DNA of 64,000 nt from CAYJAZ01 sp964371865 (GTDB taxonomy: Bacteria; Desulfobacterota; Desulfovibrionia; Desulfovibrionales; Desulfovibrionaceae). Where the stretch lies: assembly GCA_964371865.1 (NCBI GenBank), contig CAYJOR010000002.1, forward strand, positions 74,483 to 138,482, read 5' to 3'. The notes under the pieces are model-generated. The model saw only the letters and a list, made by a program, of their open reading frames with translations. It ran no database searches and was not told the DNA's origin. The position numbers and the translations under genes are program-made. Every line of letters begins with the position of its first letter. The stretch's first letter is position 1. Of the stretch, positions 25,494 through 34,700 are shown one piece after another.

Positions 25494-25697
25494 ATGAATA
25501 ATTTATCAGTACAAAGAAAGTCATTTTCTAAAAGAATAGTTTTTATTACTTTTTCGATATTACTTCTTTTATTGTGTTTGTTTATACTTCTGTTTTCGTG
25601 CATGATTTTGTCCGATATTGATGCTTTGGTAAACAACGAAAATAGTATTTTGTTACTCCTCAATAATCTACTACAACCTATAGTATCATTATTTTAA
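25494..25697 (+). CDS. Small single-pass or hairpin membrane protein, unknown
   Basis: A 67-residue protein: basic N-terminus (VQRKSFSKR), a very hydrophobic helix at about 11-33 (IVFITFSILLLLLCLFILLFSCMI), a short NNEN turn and a second hydrophobic segment (ILLLLNNLLQPIVSLF). The ATG follows GAGG by seven bases; a longer in-frame TTG start would lie inside the promoter and is rejected. Transcribed from the sigma-54-type site at 25447 and followed by a folded noncoding region and a strong terminator. No recognised family; it might be a regulatory small protein or merely the coding part of a structured RNA. Confidence 0.6.
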   Translation: MNNLSVQRKSFSKRIVFITFSILLLLLCLFILLFSCMILSDIDALVNNENSILLLLNNLLQPIVSLF

Positions 25698-25734
25698 TAT
25701 ATATTTCATGACTTCTCCTTAAAGTTAAAAGTAA

Positions 25735-25926
25735 AAGAGCAGGAACTGCAACAACTGCTCTTTCCGATAAAAGGTAAAATTTTACACAAGCGGTTTTATC
25801 TTTTATCGGAACAGAACAAGTTTCAAAACACTAAAAACGAAAAACAATCTTTCATACATACTATTAAATACCTCCTTAATAGAATACAAAAAATAAAGAC
25901 TCTTCCCCCCCTAAAGAGTCTTTATT
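25735..25926 (+). ncRNA. Candidate structured RNA or folded 3' UTR with C-rich loops
   Basis: Four hairpins stand in line after the 67-codon gene: AAAGAGCAG/CTGCTCTTT (25735-25764); CCGATAAAAG/CTTTTATCGG (25765-25810) enclosing GTAAAATTTTAC; CTATTAA/TTAATAG (25861-25882) with loop ATACCTCC; and the 13-bp terminator stem (25892-25926) with loop CCCCCCCTA. The last two loops display CCTCC and seven C, complementary to Shine-Dalgarno sequences, as in some bacterial antisense RNAs. The hairpins are visible; existence as a discrete RNA is a hypothesis. Confidence 0.4.
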
Positions 25927-25931
25927 TTTAT
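25892..25931 (+). terminator. Strong bidirectional terminator before ileS
   Basis: A perfect 13-bp stem AATAAAGACTCTT/AAGAGTCTTTATT, nine-base C-rich loop, T-rich on both outgoing strands. Confidence 0.85.
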
Positions 25932-25967
25932 TTAAATGATAATTTACATTTTTCAATTTTCTTTTCC

Positions 25968-25996
25968 TTGACATTCTTGAGAGCTTGAACAATAAT
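25968..25996 (+). promoter_or_regulatory. Sigma-70-type promoter of ileS-lspA
   Basis: TTGACA (25968-25973), 17 bases, AATAAT (25991-25996), 32 bases before the ileS ATG. No T-box or other riboswitch fits in this short leader. Confidence 0.65.
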
Positions 25997-26027
25997 ACAA
26001 CTTATTTTAATTTTGAAGGCGGCACCC

Positions 26028-28841
26028 ATGGCTGATTATAAAGATACATTAAATTTACCGAAAACCTCATTTGCTATGAAAGCAAATTTGAATCAAAAAG
26101 AACCAGAAACACTCAAATATTGGGATAGCATACAAGCGTATGATGAGATGATTAAAGCATCTGGTCAAAAAGGTGAATTTGTATTGCACGATGGCCCTCC
26201 ATATGCAAACGGTAACATCCACTTAGGGACTGCATTAAATAAAATTTTAAAAGATATCATTATAAAATCAAAAAACATGCAAGGATATTCTTCACAGTAT
26301 ATCCCAGGTTGGGACTGTCATGGACTTCCAATTGAACATAAAGTTGAACTTCAACTTGGTGAAAAAAAGAAGACTGTCCCCGCTCATGTGGTTAGAAAAC
26401 TTTGCCGTGAATATGCGCAAAAATATCTGAATATACAAAGAAAAGAATTTATCCGCTTAGGCGTTCTCGGTATCTGGGAAAAACCATATATGAGTATGGA
26501 CCCTGCTTATGAATCTGCAACTTCAAAAGAACTTGCAAATTTTGTTGAACGCGGTTCTATCGTACGTAGCAAAAAACCTATCTACTGGTGTGGCTCTTGT
26601 AAAACTGCGCTTGCTGAAGCTGAAGTTGAATACGCCGATCACACATCTCCATCAGTTTATGTTCGTTTCCCTTTCAACGATGAACGACTAAAAGACGCTT
26701 TTGAGCAAGCTGACCCAGAAAATGCTTATATTATTATCTGGACAACAACTCCTTGGACTCTTCCAAACAACTTAGCAGTAGCTCTTAACCCTGAATTTGA
26801 ATATGCTCTTGTAGCTTATGAAGGCAAACAATACGTATTTGCTGCTGATTTAGTTGAACAAAGCACAAAACTTTTTGGTTGGGAAAACTATACTGTTCTT
26901 GGCAAAACTCTAGGTAAAAACTTAGAAAACCTTGAAGCAAAACACCCTTTCTACGATAGAAAATCTCCTATCGTTCTAGGCGATCACGTTACTTTAGAAG
27001 CTGGTGTTGGTTGTGTCCACACAGCTCCTGGTCACGGTCGTGAAGATTATGAGGTTGGTCTAAAATACGGTTTAGAAATCTATTCTCCTTTAAATGATGA
27101 AGCTAAATACTACGAAAGCGTTGAATTCTTCAAAGGTATGAACGTTTTTGAAGCTAATCCTCATGTAGTAGAAAAGCTTAGAGAAGTTGGAAATCTTATA
27201 TTCGACCAAAAAATCTCTCACTCCTACCCTCATTGCTGGCGTTGTAAAAACCCTGTTATTTTCCGTGCTACAACTCAGTGGTTCGTAAGCATGGAGAAAA
27301 ATAACCTTAGAGAAAAATCTCTTAATGCAATCCGTAACGATGTAAAATGGATACCTGCATGGGGTGAAGATCGTATCTTTAATATGATTGAAACTCGCCC
27401 TGATTGGTGTATCTCACGTCAACGTATGTGGGGTGTTCCAATTCTTGCGCTCCTCTGCGACGATTGCGGGGAAGCATGGAACGATCCAACTTGGATGCGT
27501 GAAATTTCTGAAAGATTTGCTAAACATACAACCGGTTGCGATTACTGGTATGAAACAGAAATTGAAGATGTTGTACCTGAAGGACTAAAATGTCCTCATT
27601 GTGGTGGCAACCATTGGAAAAAAGAAACTGATATTTTAGATGTTTGGTTCGATTCTGGAACAAGCTTTGCTGCTGTTGTTGAACAAAGAGAAGAGCTTAG
27701 CTACCCTGCTACCCTTTATCTTGAAGGTTCCGATCAACACCGCGGCTGGTTCCACTCTTCACTTCTTGTATCAATGGGTACACGTGATCAAGCTCCTTAT
27801 AAAGAAGTTCTTACTCACGGATATGTTGTTGATAAAGACAGCCGTAAGATGTCTAAATCAATAGGAAACGTAATCGCACCTCAAGATATTATGGCAAAAT
27901 TCGGTGCAGATATTCTTCGTCTTTGGGTTTCTTCTTCTGACTACAGAGAAGATATCAGAATTTCTGATGAAATTCTTGCTCGTTTGACAGAAGCTTACCG
28001 CCGTATCCGTAACACTTGCCGCTATTTACTAGGAAGCATTAACGACCTTACACCAGAAGCTCTTGTTAAAGTTGAAGATTTACTTCCTGTTGATAGATAT
28101 ATGCTAGACGTTATAGTTCGTAACCACAACTTATTGCAACAAGCGTATACTGACTACGAATTCCATAAAGTTTACCATACATTACACGGTCTTTGCGTAA
28201 CTGAACTTTCATCATTCTACTTGGATGGACTAAAAGATAGACTTTATGCCTCACTCCCTAATTCACTCGAACGCCGTTCTGCTCAAACAGTTTTATTTGA
28301 AATATTAATGATACTTATCAGAGATATGGCACCTGTACTTTCATTCACAGCGGAAGAAGTATTGAAGTTCGTTCCTGAAGCTCTAAGACCTGATGTGAAA
28401 ACTGTATTTGCAATCAGCGAATATCAAGCACCAAGCCTTCTTTCTGAAGCAGCTCTTAAAGACTGGGAAGCAATTCTAAACCTTCGTTCAGAACTAACAA
28501 AAGCTATTGAACCACAAAGAAAAGAAGGGCTTATCGGTCACTCACTTGACACAGCTGTAACGGTGTTTGCAGATGCGAATCTTGTTGATATGATTGAGAA
28601 AAAAGCTATTGATATGCGCGAAATCTGTATAGTATCACAGCTTTCAATCAAACCATACAGTGAAAAACCTGCTGCTGTAGCTGACTGTGCTGAGAATCTT
28701 GCAATCGTAGTAGAACGAGCAAAAGGCGAAAAATGCGAACGTTGCTGGATTTACACAGAAGAAGCTGGAAAAGATGCTGATTATCCTACACTTTGTCCAA
28801 GATGTGCAAGCGTAATGCGTGCCTTGGAGGCAAATGCCTAG
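26028..28841 (+). CDS. ileS: Isoleucyl-tRNA synthetase
   Basis: A 937-residue class Ia synthetase: PYANGNIHLGTALNKILKD carries the HIGH-like motif near residue 62, the CP1 editing domain includes IIWTTTPWTLPNN, KMSKS is near 607-611 (DSRKMSKSIGNV), and the C-terminal zinc site is CERCWIY...CPRC near 903. Bacterial-type domain order, complete. I chose ATG 26028 (GGCGG upstream) rather than the in-frame TTG five codons earlier. Overlaps lspA by eight bases, a pairing common in proteobacteria. Confidence 0.97.
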   Translation: MADYKDTLNLPKTSFAMKANLNQKEPETLKYWDSIQAYDEMIKASGQKGEFVLHDGPPYANGNIHLGTALNKILKDIIIKSKNMQGYSSQYIPGWDCHGLPIEHKVELQLGEKKKTVPAHVVRKLCREYAQKYLNIQRKEFIRLGVLGIWEKPYMSMDPAYESATSKELANFVERGSIVRSKKPIYWCGSCKTALAEAEVEYADHTSPSVYVRFPFNDERLKDAFEQADPENAYIIIWTTTPWTLPNNLAVALNPEFEYALVAYEGKQYVFAADLVEQSTKLFGWENYTVLGKTLGKNLENLEAKHPFYDRKSPIVLGDHVTLEAGVGCVHTAPGHGREDYEVGLKYGLEIYSPLNDEAKYYESVEFFKGMNVFEANPHVVEKLREVGNLIFDQKISHSYPHCWRCKNPVIFRATTQWFVSMEKNNLREKSLNAIRNDVKWIPAWGEDRIFNMIETRPDWCISRQRMWGVPILALLCDDCGEAWNDPTWMREISERFAKHTTGCDYWYETEIEDVVPEGLKCPHCGGNHWKKETDILDVWFDSGTSFAAVVEQREELSYPATLYLEGSDQHRGWFHSSLLVSMGTRDQAPYKEVLTHGYVVDKDSRKMSKSIGNVIAPQDIMAKFGADILRLWVSSSDYREDIRISDEILARLTEAYRRIRNTCRYLLGSINDLTPEALVKVEDLLPVDRYMLDVIVRNHNLLQQAYTDYEFHKVYHTLHGLCVTELSSFYLDGLKDRLYASLPNSLERRSAQTVLFEILMILIRDMAPVLSFTAEEVLKFVPEALRPDVKTVFAISEYQAPSLLSEAALKDWEAILNLRSELTKAIEPQRKEGLIGHSLDTAVTVFADANLVDMIEKKAIDMREICIVSQLSIKPYSEKPAAVADCAENLAIVVERAKGEKCERCWIYTEEAGKDADYPTLCPRCASVMRALEANA

Positions 28842-29349
28842 TCAAGTTATACAAGAGAAAAAAGTAGATAATCGCTATAAAATCATTGGTATTACAGCGT
28901 TAATCTGCTTTATTCTTGATCAACTAACTAAATTCATTATCATTTATACTCTCCCACTTTACGAGAGTATAAATGTTATACCGAATTTTTTCAATATTGT
29001 TCATGTGCAAAACAGAGGCGCAGCTTTCGGTTTTTTGAACAATCCTGATATCAATTGGCAATTTTGGCTTTTTGGTGTAGCAACGATTTTTGCTCTTTGG
29101 TTAATTTACACACTTACAAAATCGTCACCTTACAACAAAATTCTATTTATATGCTTTGGGCTTATCGTTGGAGGAGCTTTAGGAAACTTCCTTGATAGAA
29201 TCCTCTTTCAAGCAGTTACTGACTTCATAGATTTCTTTATTGGAACATGGCACTGGCCGGCTTTCAATATTGCGGACATAGGAATAACTGTGGGTGCTAT
29301 AGGCGCAGCACTCTATCTATATAAGGTAGAGGAAAACTCTAAAAAATAA
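28834..29349 (+). CDS. lspA: Lipoprotein signal peptidase II
   Basis: A 171-residue membrane aspartyl protease with four hydrophobic segments. Catalytic aspartates lie in GALGNFLDRI and AFNIADIGITVG; VHVQNRGAAFGFL is the conserved N-terminal box. It removes signal peptides from prolipoproteins such as the cpoB-like and lptE products encoded nearby. The start ATG lies inside the end of ileS with GGAGG only three bases upstream, so translation may rely on coupling. Confidence 0.95.
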   Translation: MPSQVIQEKKVDNRYKIIGITALICFILDQLTKFIIIYTLPLYESINVIPNFFNIVHVQNRGAAFGFLNNPDINWQFWLFGVATIFALWLIYTLTKSSPYNKILFICFGLIVGGALGNFLDRILFQAVTDFIDFFIGTWHWPAFNIADIGITVGAIGAALYLYKVEENSKK

Positions 29350-29386
29350 ATCATACAAAAGCAACACTGCTGTATGAAGGGAAAAT

Positions 29387-29593
29387 ATGCATATTTTACA
29401 GCTTGAACTCTGGCAAATACTTGTACTTTTTTCGCCGATGCTTATAATTTTTTGGTCCTTATTCGATATAAGCAAACGTACATTTCAAAACCCGAATGAA
29501 AAATTCTATTGGATAGTTTTTTGCTCTCTAGTTCCGGTTATCGGCACTCTTATCTATATATTTTTTGGAATTAAGCGCGCAAAAAAATTATAA
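29387..29593 (+). CDS. Small PLDc_N-domain membrane protein
   Basis: A 68-residue protein with two membrane helices (LWQILVLFSPMLIIFWSLFDI and FYWIVFCSLVPVIGTLIYIFFG) joined by the ISKRTFQNPNEKFYW loop and ending RAKK. This is the N-terminal membrane module of cardiolipin synthase-type phospholipases D, here without a catalytic domain. Good ribosome site (GAAGGG). It lies between lspA and the cpoB-like gene with short gaps, so likely in one transcript. Function unknown. Confidence 0.75.
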   Translation: MHILQLELWQILVLFSPMLIIFWSLFDISKRTFQNPNEKFYWIVFCSLVPVIGTLIYIFFGIKRAKKL

Positions 29594-29624
29594 ACTACTC
29601 CATATTTCCATAGGAGATAACTAC

Positions 29625-30485
29625 ATGAATTCATTATTAAAAAAATCTAGTCTTGTACTTCTAAGTGTTACATTCTTATCAGGTTGCGTTGCGGCTAACC
29701 AAGATGTTCAGAAATTACAACAACAAGTACAATCACAACAACAAACAATTCAAAGCTTAAACTCACAACTTTCAGGTGTTCAACCAGCGCAAGCAGATAC
29801 TTGGTTACAAATCCAAACATTGCGTCAAGAAATGGCTTCGATGCGCGGTTCGCTCGATAATATTGAACTAGCACTTCGTCCACTTGGTGGTTCACAAGCT
29901 CTTGCTGAAAAATTAGCTCAACAAGATAGAGCACTTAGATTAGTTGAATCTCAACTTGGTCTAAAACTCCAGCTCGACGAACCAGCTCTCGAACATATCC
30001 CAACAACTTTACCTGATAGCGTTCTTGTGCCAACTCAAGTAGGTTCAAGCCAAGTTACTCCTCCACCGGTAAACCCAAAACCGACTCCGGTTACAGTAAC
30101 GCCAACCTCTACCGATACCGCTCAAGCTCTTTATGATAACGGGATGAAGGCTTTCAACGATAGACGCTATGATAACGCAGTAAATGCTTTTACTGATTTT
30201 ATTAGCACATATCCTCAAAATTCTTTGATTTCAAATGCTTACTACTGGCAAGGTGAATCATACTATCAATTAAAGAACTATGGTTCATCAGCTTTAGCTT
30301 ATGAAAACGTTATCTCACAATATCCAAATAGCAACAGAGCTCCATCAGCTTATCTTAAACAAGGTATGTGCTTTATTGAATTAAATAAAAAAGATGCAGC
30401 AAGAGAACGTTTAAATCAGTTAATAAAAACATATCCTAAAGCACCAGAAGCAACTCGTGCAAAACAGCTTATATCTAGCTTATAG
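29625..30485 (+). CDS. CpoB/YbgF-like lipoprotein with coiled coil and TPRs
   Basis: A 286-residue protein. A lipoprotein signal with lipobox LSGC is followed by Cys21 or so; residues about 25-130 are a Q-rich coiled coil (KLQQQVQSQQQTIQSLNSQL), then a P/T/V-rich linker, then TPR units from about 165 (AQALYDNGMKAFNDRRYDNAVNAF, YYWQGESYYQLKNYGSSALAYENVI). This is the layout of the Tol-Pal accessory protein YbgF/CpoB, but CpoB itself is normally a soluble periplasmic protein, so lipidation is a variation. ATG chosen for its GGAGAT site; a longer reading frame overlaps the previous gene. tol-pal genes are not in view. Confidence 0.8.
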   Translation: MNSLLKKSSLVLLSVTFLSGCVAANQDVQKLQQQVQSQQQTIQSLNSQLSGVQPAQADTWLQIQTLRQEMASMRGSLDNIELALRPLGGSQALAEKLAQQDRALRLVESQLGLKLQLDEPALEHIPTTLPDSVLVPTQVGSSQVTPPPVNPKPTPVTVTPTSTDTAQALYDNGMKAFNDRRYDNAVNAFTDFISTYPQNSLISNAYYWQGESYYQLKNYGSSALAYENVISQYPNSNRAPSAYLKQGMCFIELNKKDAARERLNQLIKTYPKAPEATRAKQLISSL

Positions 30486-30518
30486 TTTTCGTAAAAGCAA
30501 ATTATTAAGGAACTAACA

Positions 30519-30953
30519 ATGAGTAATAATAAAAAAAGTATAAATGTATTACTATCTTTTGATCAAAATACCTCTCATGGACCATGGGTGTGTAGACTTG
30601 CAAAGCAATTTGATATAGAATTTAACATAACCAAAGCAAATATTTCAACAAAACGCGAAGGTTCACTCGTATTAGAATTAAGCGGAACAAAAGAAAATTG
30701 TGATAAAGCAATAGACTATCTTCAAGAAAACAATATTATAGTTACTCCTGTAGCACAAAGAATTTGGCACAATGAAGATAAATGTATTGATTGTGGACTT
30801 TGCACAGCTCTTTGTCCACCTAATGCTCTTCATATGGACGCTAACAATCATCTTAGTTTTGATAAAGAAAAGTGTGTTGTCTGCCTTAACTGCACAAAAA
30901 TATGCCCTGTCCATGCGCTTCAAAGCGATGTTGGCGAGAGTTCATTTTTATAG
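30519..30953 (+). CDS. NIL-domain ferredoxin with two [4Fe-4S] motifs
   Basis: A 144-residue protein. Residues 1 to about 78 form an NIL (ACT-like) domain as found at the C-terminus of methionine ABC ATPases (SLVLELSGTKENCDKAIDYLQENNI). Residues about 85-135 carry CIDCGLCTALCP and CVVCLNCTKICP, a 2[4Fe-4S] ferredoxin. This fusion occurs in anaerobes and methanogens and is thought to act in sulfur transfer to homocysteine or related chemistry; that role is family knowledge, not shown here. It lies upstream of maf with a 9-bp gap. Confidence 0.88.
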   Translation: MSNNKKSINVLLSFDQNTSHGPWVCRLAKQFDIEFNITKANISTKREGSLVLELSGTKENCDKAIDYLQENNIIVTPVAQRIWHNEDKCIDCGLCTALCPPNALHMDANNHLSFDKEKCVVCLNCTKICPVHALQSDVGESSFL

Positions 30954-30962
30954 AGAGTTAAA

Positions 30963-31577
30963 TTGAAAGCACTTCAACCGAATTTACCTTTAGTTTTGGC
31001 ATCAAATTCACCTCGTAGGCAACAGTTTTTACAAGATTTAGGTCTTCCTTTTTCTGTACTGTTGCCTTCGGGCTTTAAAGAAGTTTTAGATTCTGAACTT
31101 AGTCCTGAAGAAAATGCTAAAGCTCTTGCTAGAGGCAAAGCATACGCAACGATTAAAGAGCATAACTGCTCAAATTCACTTGTTATTGCGTCTGATACAA
31201 TTGTCGTTCTCAATAATAATCTACCTGATGCTGAAATTTTTGGTAAACCAGAGAATGTTCAAGAAGCATTTTCAACGCTAAAAAGAATGGTTGGCAGAAA
31301 ACATACCGTAATATCCGCAGTTGCTATGATTTTACCTGATAAAACAGAAATAGTTTTTGCAGATTCAAGTGATGTCTACTTCCATAATTGGAGTGATTCC
31401 GTTCTTATGTCTTACGCTGAAACTGGCGAAGGCCTAGATAAAGCGGGAGCTTATGCAATTCAAGGAATAGGGACATTTTTAGTAGATAGAGTTGAGGGTG
31501 CTTACTCTACTATTGTTGGTTTTCCGGTGCATAAATTCATTCAGAAACTTTTAGATTACAAAATTGTAAATCCATAA
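30963..31577 (+). CDS. maf: Maf/HAM1-superfamily nucleotide pyrophosphatase (TTG start)
   Basis: A 204-residue Maf protein: LVLASNSPRRQQFLQDLGL at the N-terminus, VIASDTIVVLNN, FGKPENVQEAFSTLKRMVGRKHTVISAVA and DKAGAYAIQGIGTFLVDRVEGAYSTIVGFPV are all diagnostic. Maf proteins hydrolyse non-canonical or modified NTPs (dTTP, UTP, m7GTP). No ATG precedes the conserved start, so the TTG with GAGAG upstream is the likely initiator. Confidence 0.93.
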   Translation: MKALQPNLPLVLASNSPRRQQFLQDLGLPFSVLLPSGFKEVLDSELSPEENAKALARGKAYATIKEHNCSNSLVIASDTIVVLNNNLPDAEIFGKPENVQEAFSTLKRMVGRKHTVISAVAMILPDKTEIVFADSSDVYFHNWSDSVLMSYAETGEGLDKAGAYAIQGIGTFLVDRVEGAYSTIVGFPVHKFIQKLLDYKIVNP

Positions 31578-31649
31578 ATAACATGAATATAAATAATACG
31601 TTAGACATTATTATGAATTTATTCACAATTTTTTTACAATAAAAAAAAC

Positions 31650-31678
31650 TTGATTTTTTACAAGAATGAACATACATT
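31650..31678 (+). promoter_or_regulatory. Sigma-70-type promoter of the oxidoreductase-ribH-nusB-leuS run
   Basis: TTGATT (31650-31655), 17 bases, TACATT (31673-31678), 27 bases before the ATG. A TTCACAA half-site lies just upstream; I could not find its inverted partner. Confidence 0.5.
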
Positions 31679-31705
31679 GTTTTTTTATATTTAAGGAGAG
31701 CAATA

Positions 31706-34700
31706 ATGTCTAAAGGGCCTCATATTTCGATATCAGATAAATTTGTTGTTAATAGGATACTTAGAATTAACATTGAAGATTTTATTGAGTGGCCCGCTTC
31801 TGTAGCGGAGCTTGCAACTAAAATTGCCCTCGAACTTTTTCTCGTTGTATATAATCCTTTCGTAAATGTTCAAAGTGTAAAAAAAAGTGTTGATGCTCGC
31901 TGGAAAGACGCTATGCCTTCCTTGGCACATCATTATGCAACAAGCATTGGTGAGGGTATTACCCTTTTTTGGTCAGCTTACGATGCTGAAAATAACTTCC
32001 GCAATGAACTGATTACAAAACTTCAATCAATTCTCCCAGTTGAATGTATACTGACGAGAAAATCTGCCCTCATTGAAGCAAGCACAGACGCCACTGACTT
32101 ACGTATGGAACTACCAATTTTAGTGGTAGAACCGGCAACAACTGAGCAAGTAAGTGAACTTGTAAAAGTTGCAAATGAAATGAAGTTTGCGCTAATCCCG
32201 CGTGGTGGTGGATCTGGTATGACAGGTGGTGCTGTTCCGGCACGTAAACGTACTGTAATTGTTAATCTTACTCGCCTAACTAAGATAAAACTCGATCACG
32301 ATAATAAGGTTTTAGACTGTGAAGCAGGGGTTATTACTCAGCATGCTATAGAGTATGCAAATGCAAGAAATTTCCTCTTCACTGTCGATCCAGCCTCAAA
32401 AACAGCATCAACAATAGGTGGAAACGTAGCTGAAAACTCAGGCGGTCCTTTCGCTTTTGAATACGGCACAACACTTGATAATCTTCTTTCTTGGAAAATG
32501 GTTACTCCAACCGGTGAAATTATTACTGTTAATCGAGTAAATCACCCAAGACATAAAATTTTAGAGCATGAAATTGCAAAATTTGAAGTGCGCGATCAAT
32601 CTGGTGGAATGCGTTCTGTCATTGAACTTAAAGGTGATGAAATCCGCCTCCCTGGACTTGGAAAAGATGTTACAAATAAAGCCCTTGGCGGGCTTCCCGG
32701 TATGCAAAAAGAAGGTGTTGACGGCATCATCACAGAAGCAAAATTCATCATTTATGATAAACCAAAATTTACTCGCGTATTATGCCTTGAATTTTATGGC
32801 CGTTCAATGCTGCCCGCTTCTATCCTTATCGGAAAACTTGTAGACTTACGCAATGTTATTCGTGAAAATGGTGATTATGCTCACCTTTCTGCTCTTGAAG
32901 AATTTAATAGTAAATATGTTCAAGCAATTAACTATCAAAAGAAATCTGATGCTCATGAAGGCATGCCATGCTCTGTAATTATCGTTCAAGTTGACGGTGA
33001 TGATGAATACCTTTTAGACAGTGCTGTTCAAGAAATCTTGGAACTTGCAAAAGATGACAAAGAAGTAGAAATTTTTGCAGCTAAAGATGAAAAAGAAGCT
33101 GAAATATTTTGGGAAGATAGACATAAACTTTCTGCAATTTCCAAAAGAACTTCAGGCTTTAAAATAAATGAAGACGTTGTAATCCCATTAAATACTATGC
33201 CGGATTTTGCTCATTTTCTTGAATCCTTAAACGTAGAACTTGCTGCAAGCGCGTATAGATTCGCTTTACAAAAAGTTGGTAGATTAGATGATTTTCCTTT
33301 TGAAGATAAGGACTTAAACAAAGAATTTTCTTTCTGTTCTAAAGTTGTTTTAGGTGAAGATGTTCCTGAAGACTTACTTGATGAAGAACTCGCAATGCGT
33401 GCAATTCTTTTCTTGGATACACTCAAGTCAAAATATCCTAGATTAGAAAAGAAAATTGAAGAAATTTCTGCCTATATGCAGTCAAGCCGAGTTATTGTTG
33501 CATCACACATGCACGCTGGCGACGGTAACTGTCATGTGAACATTCCTGTAAACTCTAACGACCCGCATATGATGCACGAAGCTGAAGATGTTGCTGTTCG
33601 AGTTATGAAAAAAGCTCAAGAAATGGGCGGTGAAGTATCTGGCGAACACGGTATTGGTATTACTAAAATTAACTTTTTTGCTCAAGAAAAAATGAATGCT
33701 CTCAAAGAGTTCAAGGCACTTGTCGACCCACGTGAGATTATGAACCCTGCTAAACTTGTGCAAAGAGATCTTCCTGTAAAACCTTTTACTTTCTCATTTA
33801 ATAGGCTTATTGGAGATATTCGTGAAAGTGGCTTGGCAGACAAAGAAAGACTTATTCATCTTCTAGAAACAGTTCAAATTTGTACTCGTTGCGGCAAGTG
33901 TAAATATGTATGTCCAATGGTTTATGCTGAAAAGTCATATCATTACCACCCTAGAAATAAAAATATTGTTCTTGGTGCAATCACAGAAGCAATTTACTAT
34001 TCTCAAATAACACAAGGAAAACCTTCAAAAGATTTACTTGCAGAACTACGCCATTTGATTGAGCATTGTACCGGTTGTGGACGTTGCACGTCAGTATGTC
34101 CTGTAAAAATCACATCAGGCGATGTTGCACTCGCATTACGTGCTTTCTTAGAAGATGAGAATGCCGGCGGTCACCCAATTAAGCATCAAGTACTTGATTA
34201 TCTTTCAAAAGACCCTGCAAAGCGTGTTCCTCAAATTGCGAAAGTTGCTGCTGTGGGGCAGAAAGTACAAAACAAAGTTATTGGACTTGTTCCTAAAGTT
34301 TGGCGTGAAAGATTTGAGAGTCCTCTTTTCTCAAACAAAGGTCCTGAAATGGGAATTACCAACCTTTATGAGGCCTTACGCCTTGATAAAGGTGGAATTT
34401 TCACCCCTTCTAATCCTGCAAAAAATGAAAATGGACAATTGAAAGCTGTTTTCTATTTTCCTGGTTGTGGTGGCTCACTTTTTTCACGTAAAATCGCTCT
34501 TTCTTCGATTGCACTTATGCTAAAAACAGGCTATACTGTTGTTGTTCCAAAAAGACACCTCTGTTGTGGCTACCCTCTCATCTCATCTGGTGCGGATGGC
34601 AGTTACAAGGAAAATCTTGAAAGAAATAAAGTGGCTATACAAGAATATCTAGAAAATGCAACTAAATCAAACCTAGATATTACTAAAATGATTACTGCTT

